NCBI RefSeq assembly: GCF_040096225.1
Contig: NZ_JBBMFC010000009.1
Span: 41,270-105,269, forward strand
Direction of reading: 5' to 3'
DNA: 64,000 bases
Source of the DNA: Hominiventricola aquisgranensis
GTDB lineage: Bacteria > Bacillota > Clostridia > Lachnospirales > Lachnospiraceae
Shown piece by piece: positions 41,940-51,116 of the stretch. The stretch's first letter is position 1; every line of letters starts with the position of its first letter. A program made the position numbers and the translations under genes. The notes under the pieces are model-generated. The model made no database searches and was not told where the DNA came from. It saw only the letters and a program-made list of their open reading frames with translations.

Positions 41940-43373
41940 ATGAAAAAATGGAAAGGAAGCCTTCTCCTGGCCATCTGTCTGCTTGCTATGGCAAGCTCCA
42001 TGACAGTCTGCGCAGCAGGAGAGACGATTTTGAAAGGCGTCAGCATTGACAAGCTGGATGTGTCTGGCATGACCAGAGAAGAAGCACTGGCGGCGCTGGA
42101 ATCTTATGAAAAAAATCTGGGCGGGCAGTCCATCAAGCTTGGAATCGGCGACAATGTGATAGAAGCAAAGCTGTCTGATCTTGGCGTAACATTTGACAAT
42201 GAGGATCTGGTGGATGAGGCCATCGGAGTCGGTCATGCAGGAAATATTGTGAAGCGTTACAAAGATCAGAAGGATCTGCAGCATTCTGGCAAGACATTTC
42301 CGTTGAGCTGGCAGACTAATGAGGATACGGTCCGCACCTATGTGGAGAACAACTGCACAAAATACGACAAGAAAGCACAGAATGCATCCCTGACCCGTGA
42401 AAACGGAGCTTTTAATTTTGTGGCAGGAACGGAAGGACTGGAACTGAATGTGGATTCCGCAGTCAGAACCATTTCCGATTATCTGGAAAACAGCTGGACT
42501 TCTGACAATACGGAAGTGCTGAATCTTGAGATTCAGGTCACAGAACCGGAGGGAAGCGCAGAAGAACTGGCAAATATTAAAGATCTGCTGGGAAGCTTTA
42601 CGACCAGCTTTTCTACTTCAGGTTCTAATCGTTGTAAAAATGTGAGCAGCGGTGCCAGTCATATCAATGGAACCGTTCTGTATCCGGGAGAAGAGTTCTC
42701 TGCTTATGAAACAGTTTCACCATTTACCGAGGCTAATGGTTATGCTATGGCTGGTTCCTATCTGAACGGTGAAGTTGTTGACAGTATGGGCGGTGGTATC
42801 TGTCAGGTATCCACGACTCTGTATAATGCTGTTCTGCGTGCAGAACTGAATGTGACAGAGCGTTCTCCGCATTCCATGACGGTCCATTATGTAGATCTGT
42901 CAGAAGATGCGGCAATCGCCGGAACCTATAAGGACTTTAAGTTTGTGAATTCGACAGAATATCCGATCTATATTGAGGGATATACCACATCCGATAAGAA
43001 GATCACCTTTAACATTTATGGGAAAGAGACCCGTGACAAGAACCGGACCATTTCGTTTGAGAGTCAGATGGTCAGCGAGACCCCGGCGACAACGATTCTT
43101 CAGGAAGATGCCGGACAGGGAATCGGATACAAGGCGGTCAGCAGCAAGGGAAGCTCCGGATATGTGGCAGAGCTTTATAAGATCGTGAAAGTAAATGGTG
43201 TGGAGACAGACCGTATAAAAGTTAATAAGAGTACTTATAAGGGCACTAATCGAGTGGTGACTTACGGAACAGCAGGAGATCCGACTTTATCGGAGAATCT
43301 GCGTGCAGCGATTGCCGCACAGGATGAAGCTCTGGCAGATGCCAATATAGCAGCGGCAGTACCTGCACAATAG
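41940..43373 (+). CDS. VanW family secreted protein
   Basis: A 477-residue protein with a signal peptide (LLLAICLLAMASSMTVCAA), a peptidoglycan-binding-like/YoaR-type N-terminal region (residues 30-200) and a VanW domain (about 210-350) with the hallmark GGGICQVSTTLYNAV and YPGEEFSAYETV. The C-terminal part resembles a G5-type tail. VanW proteins are common in glycopeptide-resistance clusters, but free-standing ones like this are widespread in Clostridia and have no proven enzymatic role. No van genes are near. The spacing to the next gene is 11 bp. Confidence 0.9.
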   Translation: MKKWKGSLLLAICLLAMASSMTVCAAGETILKGVSIDKLDVSGMTREEALAALESYEKNLGGQSIKLGIGDNVIEAKLSDLGVTFDNEDLVDEAIGVGHAGNIVKRYKDQKDLQHSGKTFPLSWQTNEDTVRTYVENNCTKYDKKAQNASLTRENGAFNFVAGTEGLELNVDSAVRTISDYLENSWTSDNTEVLNLEIQVTEPEGSAEELANIKDLLGSFTTSFSTSGSNRCKNVSSGASHINGTVLYPGEEFSAYETVSPFTEANGYAMAGSYLNGEVVDSMGGGICQVSTTLYNAVLRAELNVTERSPHSMTVHYVDLSEDAAIAGTYKDFKFVNSTEYPIYIEGYTTSDKKITFNIYGKETRDKNRTISFESQMVSETPATTILQEDAGQGIGYKAVSSKGSSGYVAELYKIVKVNGVETDRIKVNKSTYKGTNRVVTYGTAGDPTLSENLRAAIAAQDEALADANIAAAVPAQ

Positions 43374-43384
43374 GAGATCGTAAT

Positions 43385-44371
43385 ATGGAAATTGGTAAAG
43401 TACCGGAGAGCGTGCTGAAGCGCTCCATTTTCAAACAGATTCACACGAAGAGACCGGAGGTACTGGTGGGAGCTGGCGTGGGCGAGGACTGCGCGGCTAT
43501 GGAACTGGCACCTGGAGAAGTGTTCGTATTTTCCACAGACCCGATCACCGGTACAGAGAAAAATATGGGATCACTTGCAGTCCAGATCACGGCAAATGAC
43601 CTGGCAAGTGCCGGTGCAGAGCCGGTGGCAATGCTGCTGACTGTGTTGCTGCCGCCAAGCGCGGACGAACCGCTGATCCGTACCCTGATGCAGGAAGTGG
43701 ATGAAGCTTGTGGTAAGCTGAATATTCAGATTATGGGCGGACATACGGAGATCACAGCGGTCGTGAATCAGCCGGTCATCTCTGTGACAGGCGTTGGAAA
43801 AGTTCAGAAAGACAAACTGGTGACTACTGGGGGAGCCCATGTGGGCGATGATATCATTGCGACGAAATGGATCGGTATCGAGGGAACTTCTATTGTTGCC
43901 AGAGAAAAAGAAGAGGAGCTGCTGAACCGTTTTTCTAGATCTTTTGTGGAGACGGTAAAATCCTTTGATCAATACCTGTCAGTAGTTCCGGAGGCTGCAG
44001 TCGCGGTGAAGCATGGCGTCAGCGCCATGCATGATGTGACAGAAGGCGGTATCTACGGAGCACTCTGGGAGATGGCAGAGGCATCCGGCATCGGTCTGGA
44101 AGTGGATCTGAAATCCATTCCCATCCGTCAGGAAACCGTAGAATTATGCGAAGCTTTTCGACTGAATCCATATCTGCTGATTTCCAGTGGTTGTATGCTG
44201 ATGGCTGCGCCCGACGGACACGGGCTGGTCAGAGAGTTGGAAAAAGAAGGGATTCATGCGGCCGTGATCGGTCGTTTTGTAGAAGGAAAAGCAAAAAAAA
44301 TCCTGAACGGGGAGGATACTGCCTTCCTGGAAAGACCAAAGACCGATGAATTATATAAGATATATGAGTAA
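43385..44371 (+). CDS. AIR synthase-related protein (PurM/HypE-like)
   Basis: A 328-residue protein of the PurM/HypE/ThiL/SelD ATP-binding superfamily. Glycine-rich and Asp motifs: GVGEDCAAME near residue 30, then FSTDPITGTEKNMG, and a MGGHTEIT segment in the middle; the C-terminal domain has HDVTEGGIYGALWEMAE. Similar proteins in Clostridia are annotated as hydrogenase expression/AIR synthase-like, but no hyp or pur genes are adjacent. Reaction not established; ATP-dependent dehydration or phosphorylation is likely. Confidence 0.85.
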   Translation: MEIGKVPESVLKRSIFKQIHTKRPEVLVGAGVGEDCAAMELAPGEVFVFSTDPITGTEKNMGSLAVQITANDLASAGAEPVAMLLTVLLPPSADEPLIRTLMQEVDEACGKLNIQIMGGHTEITAVVNQPVISVTGVGKVQKDKLVTTGGAHVGDDIIATKWIGIEGTSIVAREKEEELLNRFSRSFVETVKSFDQYLSVVPEAAVAVKHGVSAMHDVTEGGIYGALWEMAEASGIGLEVDLKSIPIRQETVELCEAFRLNPYLLISSGCMLMAAPDGHGLVRELEKEGIHAAVIGRFVEGKAKKILNGEDTAFLERPKTDELYKIYE

Positions 44372-44406
44372 TCATTCAGAGCCGTGGACATGTGATTCTG
44401 AATGAT
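44371..44406. repeat. Short copy of the ATTCAGAGCC palindromic repeat
   Basis: ATCATTCAGA (44371-44380) pairs with TCTGAATGAT (44397-44406); the loop begins GCCGTGGACATG, close to the GCCATGCACATG of the other copies. It lies between the AIR-synthase-like gene and the Lrp-type regulator, and can form a transcription-stopping or processing hairpin. Confidence 0.7.
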
Positions 44407-44426
44407 CAAAGAGAGAGGGGCTTAAA

Positions 44427-44909
44427 ATGAGAGAGAAGATTTTGACATATATTGAGCGCAACAGCCGTGTAGATTTAAAAGATCTGGCTATTATGCTGGG
44501 AACGGACGAGGCAACTATTGCAAATGAGATCGCACAGATGGAAAAAGAAGGTGTGATCTGTGGATATCACACGCTGATCGACTGGGATAAGACCAGTTCT
44601 GAGAAGGTGACCGCACTGATCGAGGTAAAAGTAACTCCACAGAGAGGACTTGGATTTGATAAGATTGCTGAGCGTATCTACAACTACCCGGAGGTAGACT
44701 GTGTCTACCTGATCTCTGGTGGATTTGACTTTATGGTTATGATCGAAGGAAAGACCATGCGCGGTGTGGCTCAGTTCGTATCTGAGAAGCTGTCTACCCA
44801 GGAGTCCGTCTTAAGTACAGCGACTCATTTCATTCTGAAAAAATATAAAGATCATGGTTCTGTCATGGTAAATCCGACCAAAGATGAAAGGATGTTGGTG
44901 ACCCCATGA
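44427..44909 (+). CDS. Lrp/AsnC family transcriptional regulator
   Basis: A 160-residue leucine-responsive-type regulator: N-terminal helix-turn-helix (LKDLAIMLGTDEATIANEI) and C-terminal RAM ligand/oligomerisation domain (CVYLISGGFDFMVMIEGKTM). It starts after GAGAGAGGGG. Its stop overlaps the aminotransferase start (ATGA at 44906), so it very probably controls that gene in response to an amino acid. Confidence 0.93.
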   Translation: MREKILTYIERNSRVDLKDLAIMLGTDEATIANEIAQMEKEGVICGYHTLIDWDKTSSEKVTALIEVKVTPQRGLGFDKIAERIYNYPEVDCVYLISGGFDFMVMIEGKTMRGVAQFVSEKLSTQESVLSTATHFILKKYKDHGSVMVNPTKDERMLVTP

Positions 44910-46084
44910 GAAATCCGTTAGCTGATACGATTGTAAATATTAAACCTTCAGGAATCCGTAAATTTTTTGATCTAGTCAGTGAGATGAAGGATGCGATTTC
45001 TCTGGGAGTTGGCGAGCCGGACTTTGATACACCGTGGCATATCCGCGATGAGGGTATCTACTCTCTGGAGAGAGGCCGTACCTTTTATACATCCAATGCA
45101 GGTTTGAAGGAATTGAAAGAGGAGATCGCCAATTATCTTCGACGCAGAGTTCATGTGGACTATGATGACAGACATGAGATTCTGGTGACTGTAGGCGGCA
45201 GTGAAGCCATCGATATGGCTATGCGTGTGATGCTGAATCCAGGCGAGGAAGTCCTGATCCCGCAGCCGAGTTATGTGTCCTATGAACCTTGTACCATTAT
45301 GGCAGGCGGTAAGCCGGTGATCATTGAACTGAAAGCGGAAAATGAGTTCCGTCTGACACCGGAAGAGCTGCTGGAACATATTACAGACAAGACAAAACTG
45401 CTGGTATTGCCGTTCCCGAACAATCCGACCGGCGCAATCATGGAGCAGAAAGATCTGGAAGCGATTGCAAAGGTGATTATTGAGAAAGACCTGTATGTAT
45501 TGTCTGATGAGATCTACAGTGAGTTGACCTATAAAGAAGACCATGTCAGTATTGCATCCATTCCTGACATGCAGGAACGCACCATCCTGATCAATGGATT
45601 TTCCAAGGCTTATGCCATGACTGGCTGGAGACTTGGTTATGCCTGTGGTCCGAGAAAGATCATTGAGCAGATGACGAAGCTTCATCAGTATGCGATCATG
45701 TGTGCGCCGACCACCAGCCAGTATGCGGCAGTAGAAGCACTTCGGAACGGTGACGACGATGTGGCAATGATGAGAGAAGCTTACAACCAGAGAAGACGGT
45801 ATCTGGTACATGCTTTCAAAGAGATGGGACTGGAGTGCTTTGAGCCTTATGGCGCATTTTATATTTTCCCGTGTATCAAAGAGTTTGGGATGACTTCTGA
45901 AGAATTCGCTTCTCGTTTTCTGATGGAAGAGAAGGTGGCAGTGGTTCCAGGAACTGCATTCGGAGATTGCGGAGAAGGGTTCTTGCGTATTTCCTATGCA
46001 TACTCCCTGGAGAATCTGAAAGAGGCACTGGGAAGAATGCAGAAATTTATTGACCGTCTGAGAGAAGAACAAAAGGATAAATAA
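44906..46084 (+). CDS. Class I/II aminotransferase (PLP-dependent)
   Basis: A 392-residue fold-type I aminotransferase. The PLP-Lys is in NGFSKAYAMTGWRLGY, preceded by SDEIYSELTY and NNPTGAIM; the substrate-carboxylate Arg lies near the C-terminus in GFLRISYAY. Closest in appearance to the aspartate/aromatic (AspC/PatA-like) group of Firmicutes. Coupled to the upstream Lrp regulator and followed by trmL after 1 bp; a role in amino-acid synthesis or catabolism is likely but exact specificity is unknown. Confidence 0.92.
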   Translation: MRNPLADTIVNIKPSGIRKFFDLVSEMKDAISLGVGEPDFDTPWHIRDEGIYSLERGRTFYTSNAGLKELKEEIANYLRRRVHVDYDDRHEILVTVGGSEAIDMAMRVMLNPGEEVLIPQPSYVSYEPCTIMAGGKPVIIELKAENEFRLTPEELLEHITDKTKLLVLPFPNNPTGAIMEQKDLEAIAKVIIEKDLYVLSDEIYSELTYKEDHVSIASIPDMQERTILINGFSKAYAMTGWRLGYACGPRKIIEQMTKLHQYAIMCAPTTSQYAAVEALRNGDDDVAMMREAYNQRRRYLVHAFKEMGLECFEPYGAFYIFPCIKEFGMTSEEFASRFLMEEKVAVVPGTAFGDCGEGFLRISYAYSLENLKEALGRMQKFIDRLREEQKDK

Positions 46085-46085
46085 C

Positions 46086-46583
46086 ATGGCTTTGAATGTA
46101 GTGCTTTATGAGCCGGAGATTCCGGCAAATACAGGAAATATTGGTCGTACCTGTATGGCAACAGGTACAAGACTCCATCTGATCGAACCGCTGGGATTTC
46201 GCCTTGGCGAAAAAGAATTACGACGTGCCGGAATGGATTACTGGGATCAGCTGGATGTGACCAGATATGCTGATTATGAAGAGTTTCTGGAGAAGAATCC
46301 TGGAGCAAAGATCTATATGGCAACGACCAAAGGACCGAGAGCTTATACGGAGGTTCATTTTGAACCGGATTGTTATCTGATGTTCGGAAAAGAGAGTGCT
46401 GGAATCCCGGAGGAGATCCTGCATGACAATAAGGAAACTTCCATGAGAATTCCCATGCTTCCGGGAACCCGTTCGCTGAACCTGTCAAACTCTGTGGCAA
46501 TCGTAGTCTATGAGGCACTGCGTCAGAACGAATTTTCCAATATGGAACTGACCGGACATCTGAGAAATTACGACTGGGATTAA
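46086..46583 (+). CDS. trmL: tRNA (cytidine/uridine-34) 2'-O-methyltransferase TrmL
   Basis: A 165-residue SPOUT methyltransferase. The family motifs are EPEIPANTGNIGRTC at the N-terminus, the GKESAGIPEEIL segment in the middle and RSLNLSNSVAIVVYEALRQ at the C-terminal knot, which binds SAM. Modifies the wobble nucleotide of tRNA-Leu. It begins 1 bp after the aminotransferase stop. Confidence 0.95.
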   Translation: MALNVVLYEPEIPANTGNIGRTCMATGTRLHLIEPLGFRLGEKELRRAGMDYWDQLDVTRYADYEEFLEKNPGAKIYMATTKGPRAYTEVHFEPDCYLMFGKESAGIPEEILHDNKETSMRIPMLPGTRSLNLSNSVAIVVYEALRQNEFSNMELTGHLRNYDWD

Positions 46584-46603
46584 GTAGAAGAGGAAATGTT
46601 ACG

Positions 46604-47920
46604 ATGAAGAAGAGGCTGCTGCCAACCATAAGCAAAAGAATAGTGTGTATGCTGCTTGCGCTGGTCGTGGGCTCTTCGACCTGCATTGCTTACGCAGTCA
46701 GCGAGGAGACGCAGAATCAGATCGATCAGACCAAAAAGGAAAAGGAAGACGCCGAAAAAGCGAAGAGTGATGCAGAGAAGGCAAAGAATGACCTGAATAA
46801 TGCAAAGGCGGAGACACAGAGTTATCTTAAGAATCTGGAAAAGCAGACAGGAAGCCTGAATGAACAGATTTCTGTGTTGAATAATGATATTAAAGATAAA
46901 GAAGCTGAGGTTGAAAACAAGCAGGCGGAAGTAGAAGCGGCTCAGGCGGAGCTTGATAAGCAATATGAAGATATGAAGAAGAGAATTCAGTACATGTACG
47001 AGAATGGACAGGATTCTATGGCAGCTTCCGTGACATTGTATCTGACGGCAGCACTGTCTGGCGGTATGTCAGAAATGCTGAACCAGATGGAATTCTCGGC
47101 AGATGTGATGAGCTATGACAGACAGCGCCTGCAGGATTTTCAGGAGAGTAAGGCTGCGCTGGAGGAACAGTATGCCCAGCTGTCCGATGAAAAAGAGGCT
47201 CTGGATCTGATGAAGCAGGAGACGGAAAAGAAGAAGCAGCAAGTAGCTTCTCAGCAGAAAGCAGCGGGTTCCAAGCTCAGCAGTTACAATGATATGATCG
47301 CGCAGAAAGAGGGCGAGATCAGTGATATGAATGAGTTGGTGAAGGAAAAGACACAGCTTTTGAATGAATTGATCGCGAAAGCAGCAGCGGAGGAGAAAGC
47401 GGCCCGGATCAAGGCAGCTCAGGAAGCGGCGGCTGATATGGAAGGGGTGACCATCATTGCCGGTGACCCGAAGATCTCCCGTGGAGAGATTTCATTAAGT
47501 GATTATGAGATGCTTCTTCTTGCGACCATGATCTACTGTGAGGCAGGCAACCAGGGAAGCGAAGGCCAGCTGGCTGTTGGCTATGTAATTATGAACCGTG
47601 TACGAAGTGCATTGTATCCCAATTCTCTGGAGAGTGTACTACGTCAATCCAGACAGTTTGAACCGGCAGGCTCCGGAAGATTTGATCTGGTCCTGCAGGC
47701 GGAGCAGGATGATGATATCCCCAATATTGTCACCGAATCCTGCTGGAATGCAGCACAGGCTGTTGTAAACGGAACCAGCAACGTAGGCGATTGCCTGTTC
47801 TTCCGTACCTGGGCTCCTGTGCCGTCCCTGATCACCAATCTGGAAGCAGGCGGCGTGCCATATTATATTATTAAAGATCATATCTTCTATTACTACTGGA
47901 CCAGCTACAGTAAAGAGTGA
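46604..47920 (+). CDS. Secreted coiled-coil cell wall hydrolase (SleB/CwlJ family)
   Basis: A 438-residue secreted protein. A signal peptide (IVCMLLALVVGSSTCIAYA) is followed by two long coiled-coil blocks (about residues 33-130 and 170-280) like those of PcsB/CwlO-type hydrolases, then a Hydrolase_2 (SleB) domain from about 310 to the end, with the catalytic Glu in IYCEAGNQG and conserved LAVGYVIMNRV. SleB-type enzymes are lytic transglycosylase-like spore cortex hydrolases, but the coiled coils suggest regulation by the divisome (FtsEX-like) rather than only germination. Role inferred. Confidence 0.88.
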   Translation: MKKRLLPTISKRIVCMLLALVVGSSTCIAYAVSEETQNQIDQTKKEKEDAEKAKSDAEKAKNDLNNAKAETQSYLKNLEKQTGSLNEQISVLNNDIKDKEAEVENKQAEVEAAQAELDKQYEDMKKRIQYMYENGQDSMAASVTLYLTAALSGGMSEMLNQMEFSADVMSYDRQRLQDFQESKAALEEQYAQLSDEKEALDLMKQETEKKKQQVASQQKAAGSKLSSYNDMIAQKEGEISDMNELVKEKTQLLNELIAKAAAEEKAARIKAAQEAAADMEGVTIIAGDPKISRGEISLSDYEMLLLATMIYCEAGNQGSEGQLAVGYVIMNRVRSALYPNSLESVLRQSRQFEPAGSGRFDLVLQAEQDDDIPNIVTESCWNAAQAVVNGTSNVGDCLFFRTWAPVPSLITNLEAGGVPYYIIKDHIFYYYWTSYSKE

Positions 47921-47964
47921 TGTTTGAATGGGGCAGGACAGATTGGGCAAAATATAAAAAGTAC

Positions 47965-47993
47965 TTGACAAACATGAAATGACATTGTATATT
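47965..47993 (+). promoter_or_regulatory. Promoter of the alpha-glucoside PTS operon
   Basis: TTGACA (47965-47970), 17-bp spacer, TATATT (47988-47993); transcription would start near 48000, immediately before the first antiterminator target. Confidence 0.85.
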
Positions 47994-48004
47994 ATGTACA
48001 TAAC

Positions 48005-48053
48005 ACGTGTTACTGAATTGCAGGCATGAGTGATTTTTCACTCATGCCATTTT
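48005..48053 (+). promoter_or_regulatory. Ribonucleic antiterminator (RAT) overlapping a terminator, switch 1
   Basis: RAT-like sequence GTGTTACTG-AATT-GCAGGCATGAG (48007-48030) matches the BglG/LicT target (TGTTACTG...GCAGGCA). Its 3' part is also the left arm of a perfect terminator, GGCATGAGTGA (48023-48033) / TCACTCATGCC (48038-48048), followed by ATTTTTG. Antiterminator binding would block the terminator and allow expression of the EIIA gene. Confidence 0.85.
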
Positions 48054-48084
48054 TGTTTTTAGACAATGATAACCCGGAGGTTCT

Positions 48085-48564
48085 ATGTTTGGATTTTTAA
48101 AGAAAAAGAAACAGCAAACGGAGATTTACGCTCCGGTAGATGGCCGGGCGATTTCTCTGGAGGAAGTCGGCGACGGTGTCTTTTCGGAAAAACTGGTCGG
48201 TGACGGCATAGCAGTGATTCCGGAAAAAGATCAGATAGTAGTTCCTGTGGACGGTGAGATAAGCTTTGTAATGGAGACAGGTCATGCCTTCGGAGTCAGA
48301 GTGCCGGATGGACCGGAGATTTTGGTTCACATCGGGATCGACACGGTGAATGAAAAGGGGGAAGGATTTCAGGTGCAGGTAAAAGCGCATCAGCCAGTGA
48401 AAGCCGGTACGCCGGCAGTGCTGGTGGATCGGGAAGCCCTCTATAAGAAGGGATACAATCTGGTAACCATGGTACTGGTACCGGAGATTGATAGTTTCGG
48501 ATCCCTGCAATTTTTGAAAAAGGGGGAGGTATGTGCAGGAAAAAGTGCGGTGCTTGCATTTTAA
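48085..48564 (+). CDS. PTS glucose-type EIIA protein
   Basis: A 159-residue single-domain EIIA of the glucose family (Crr-like). The phosphorylated His is H82 in ILVHIGIDTV, and the second active-site His is H67 in ETGHAFGV. It passes phosphate from HPr to the EIICB encoded downstream. Being a separate protein here, it may also serve other glucose-family EIICB permeases. GGAGG precedes the ATG, and the gene lies behind RAT switch 1. Confidence 0.93.
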   Translation: MFGFLKKKKQQTEIYAPVDGRAISLEEVGDGVFSEKLVGDGIAVIPEKDQIVVPVDGEISFVMETGHAFGVRVPDGPEILVHIGIDTVNEKGEGFQVQVKAHQPVKAGTPAVLVDREALYKKGYNLVTMVLVPEIDSFGSLQFLKKGEVCAGKSAVLAF

Positions 48565-48585
48565 GTTGTGTAAGAGGGGAAGAGT

Positions 48586-49413
48586 ATGAAGATTACAAGA
48601 ATTATTAATAATAATACAATTGCAACCATCGCCAATAAGAAAGAGATTATTTTAATGGGATCCGGAATTGGATTTCAGAAAAAACCGGGAGATGCGGTAG
48701 AGGTAAACCGAATCGAAAAGGTATATCAGATTCGAGATCGTTTTTTTCAGAAATATGAACAGATATTCAGACATATTGAACCGATGGTTTTTAAGTTGGT
48801 GGAGCAGATACAAAAGTATGCAGAAGATACCTTGCAATGTACTTTAAGTCCACAGTTTATATTTGCGCTGGCAGACCACATTTCTTACGCGGTAGAGCGT
48901 CAGAAGAACCAGGAGCCGATGCCGAATCTGATGCTCCAAGAGATTAAGCTTCTCTATCATAAGGAGTATCAGATAGGAAAATACGGAAAACAATTGGTGG
49001 AACAGGAAATGCATGTGGCACTTCCGGAGGATGAGGCGGGATATTTTGCCCTGCATATCGTCAATTCCAGGACAGGGGAGGCATCCGTAGATGTAAACAA
49101 CATTCTAGTGTTGACAAACGGAATTCTGAAAATTCTGGAGGAAGAGCTTGGTATTTGTTGCCGGGAAGATGATTTCGAGTACAGCAGATTCCTTACACAT
49201 CTAAAATTTTTGGCAAGACGTATTTTTAATCAGGAACAGGTTCAGTTTGGCATTATGGAAGACCTGTATCCGGGGCTGTTGGCCAGGGAACCAAAGCTGG
49301 AAGAGACTATCGAAAAAATTAAAAATTTCATAAGTGAGACCTTTGATTATGCCATATCAGAAGAGGAATCGGCCTATCTGGCCATGCATATTCTTCGAAT
49401 CAGAGGTCAGTAG
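48586..49413 (+). CDS. BglG/LicT-family transcriptional antiterminator with two PRDs
   Basis: A 275-residue RNA-binding antiterminator. The N-terminal CAT domain (MKITRIINNNTIATI, about 1-55) binds RAT RNA. It is followed by PRD1 and PRD2, whose conserved His residues are visible in ALADHISYAVER and ALHIVNS (PRD1), FLTHLKFLARRIF and LAMHILRIR (PRD2). Phosphorylation by HPr or EII sets its activity according to sugar availability. Both RAT/terminator switches of the operon should be its targets, so it is autoregulated. Confidence 0.94.
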   Translation: MKITRIINNNTIATIANKKEIILMGSGIGFQKKPGDAVEVNRIEKVYQIRDRFFQKYEQIFRHIEPMVFKLVEQIQKYAEDTLQCTLSPQFIFALADHISYAVERQKNQEPMPNLMLQEIKLLYHKEYQIGKYGKQLVEQEMHVALPEDEAGYFALHIVNSRTGEASVDVNNILVLTNGILKILEEELGICCREDDFEYSRFLTHLKFLARRIFNQEQVQFGIMEDLYPGLLAREPKLEETIEKIKNFISETFDYAISEEESAYLAMHILRIRGQ

Positions 49414-49507
49414 GATTGTTACTCACAGGAGGCAAGACCGTCTATCTTGAAAATACAGGGATTCAGGCTGTATGTTTCAGGACAGAAGGTCTTTTTGTTT
49501 ATCAGGA
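49413..49507 (+). promoter_or_regulatory. RAT overlapping a terminator, switch 2
   Basis: RAT consensus GGATTGTTACT-CACA-GGAGGCAAGACC in 49413-49439 (given in parts). Its end AAGACC (49434-49439) also pairs with GGTCTT (49498-49503), closing a long terminator stem (inner ATACAG/CTGTAT) followed by TTTT. It lies between the antiterminator gene and the EIICB gene, so permease and hydrolase need a second antitermination event. Confidence 0.88.
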
Positions 49508-49516
49508 GGGAAAGAA

Positions 49517-51103
49517 ATGAAGAAAGGAAATACAATGGTATTTTTTCAGAAATTGTCAAAAGCATTTCTGACGCCGCTGTCGCTGATTGCGTCAGCGTCA
49601 CTGTTAATGGGAGTCGCATCGTTTTTTACATCGGGGGATATTATTGCGGCAGCTCCTTTTTTGGGAAACACCATGATTCAGTACATCTTTAAGGTATTGC
49701 TTCAGATGGGAAGCATCGTAGTCAGTAATTTCGCGGCGCTGTACGCAGTGGCACTGCCCTTTGCGCTGGTGGATGAGGATAAGGAATACGCAGCCTTCGC
49801 GGGCTTTGTGGGATATCTGTCATTCCTGACGGGAATGGGAATGCTGGTGGATAATTTCCCGAATATCGCAGCCATGTTCCCGGGCAACGGTCTGACCACG
49901 GTCCTGGGTATCAGCACCGTAAACGCCGGTATGCTGGGAGGTATTCTGGTAGGTATTCTGACCAGTGTGCTGCACAAAAAATTCCATACGGTAAAATTCC
50001 CGATGGCGTTCTCCTTCTTTCAGGGAGTACGGTTTGTGCCGATTATCAGTGTGTTCAGCTTTATGATTCTGGGAAATCTGTTCCCCTTCGTATGGGTGTT
50101 TATTTCCCGCGGTATTAATGGACTGGCAACCATTCTGAATCAGATGGGAGTCTTTGGCCTGTGGCTGTACGGCTTTGTAGAGCGACTGCTGATTCCCACA
50201 GGTCTCCATCAGATCTGGATTTCTGTTGTACGTGATACTTCTGTGTCCGGTGTATTTGAGTTTGCTTCCGGTATCGTAGAGGGTCAGAGACCGGCCTTCA
50301 TGCAGTATCTGGCAGAGGGACTTCCGTTGAATACCACTCTGCGTGAAATGGTGAAATTCTCCTATGGACCGCAGATTCCGATGATGCTGGGCGCGCTTCC
50401 GGCTATCGGACTTGCAATTTACCAGTGTGCGGACGCGGATAAGAAAAAAGCAGTAAAGCCGCTGATTCTGGCAGGTGTGACCACAGCCATGATTGCAGGT
50501 ATCTCAGAACCGCTTGAATTTATCTTCCTGTTTACGGCTCCGGTTCTGTATGTGATTTATGCAGTTCTTTATGGATTAAGCTGGGTATTTATGTATCTAT
50601 TCGGAAATCAGATTGGTTACGGTTCCGGAATCATTGAATTTGTTGTATTTGGACTTTTGCGTTCAGATTCTCACTGGTGGGTATGTGTTTTTGTAACCAT
50701 TGGTGAATTTATCGCCAACTATGCAATTTTCCGCTGGTTTATCCTGAAATTCAACGTGAAAACTCCGGGGCGCGGAGGTGATTATGACGCATCTCTGGAA
50801 GCACTGCAGGAGGCGAATGATTCAGAGGAAGGCAGCAGCGTGGATGCAGCGACGGATCCGAAAACACTGAAAGCACTGACTATCATCAAGGGTCTGGGTG
50901 GAAAGGACAATATTGAGGAGGTAGATTCCTGTATGTCCCGTCTGCGTGTGGTATTAAGGGATGGTTCTCTGGTTGACAAGGATATTCTGAATAAAACAGG
51001 CTGCACAGCCATTCGCGTCATTGATGATCGGAACATTCAGATTATTTACGGAACGACAGTAGGTATTATTAAAGAATCTGTCAGAAAACAATTAAAGAAA
51101 TAG
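49517..51103 (+). CDS. PTS EIICB permease, alpha-glucoside/maltose type
   Basis: A 528-residue fused permease. EIIC has about ten membrane segments (residues 1-430), including SASLLMGVASFF at the start and a GISEPLEFIFLF motif that marks the glucose-family substrate site. The EIIB domain is C-terminal with the phospho-Cys at about 472 in VDSCMSRLRV. Homologous to MalX/GlvC-type proteins importing maltose or related alpha-glucosides as 6-phosphates. The frame is open from 49472; AGGAGGG before the ATG at 49517 sets the start. No EIIA domain is fused, explaining the separate EIIA gene. Confidence 0.93.
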   Translation: MKKGNTMVFFQKLSKAFLTPLSLIASASLLMGVASFFTSGDIIAAAPFLGNTMIQYIFKVLLQMGSIVVSNFAALYAVALPFALVDEDKEYAAFAGFVGYLSFLTGMGMLVDNFPNIAAMFPGNGLTTVLGISTVNAGMLGGILVGILTSVLHKKFHTVKFPMAFSFFQGVRFVPIISVFSFMILGNLFPFVWVFISRGINGLATILNQMGVFGLWLYGFVERLLIPTGLHQIWISVVRDTSVSGVFEFASGIVEGQRPAFMQYLAEGLPLNTTLREMVKFSYGPQIPMMLGALPAIGLAIYQCADADKKKAVKPLILAGVTTAMIAGISEPLEFIFLFTAPVLYVIYAVLYGLSWVFMYLFGNQIGYGSGIIEFVVFGLLRSDSHWWVCVFVTIGEFIANYAIFRWFILKFNVKTPGRGGDYDASLEALQEANDSEEGSSVDAATDPKTLKALTIIKGLGGKDNIEEVDSCMSRLRVVLRDGSLVDKDILNKTGCTAIRVIDDRNIQIIYGTTVGIIKESVRKQLKK

Positions 51104-51116
51104 GAGGAAATATATT

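Noticed and set aside
41940..43373. Glycopeptide resistance determinant (VanW)
   Set aside because: No vanR/S/H/A/X genes are near, and free-standing VanW-domain proteins are common in Clostridia.
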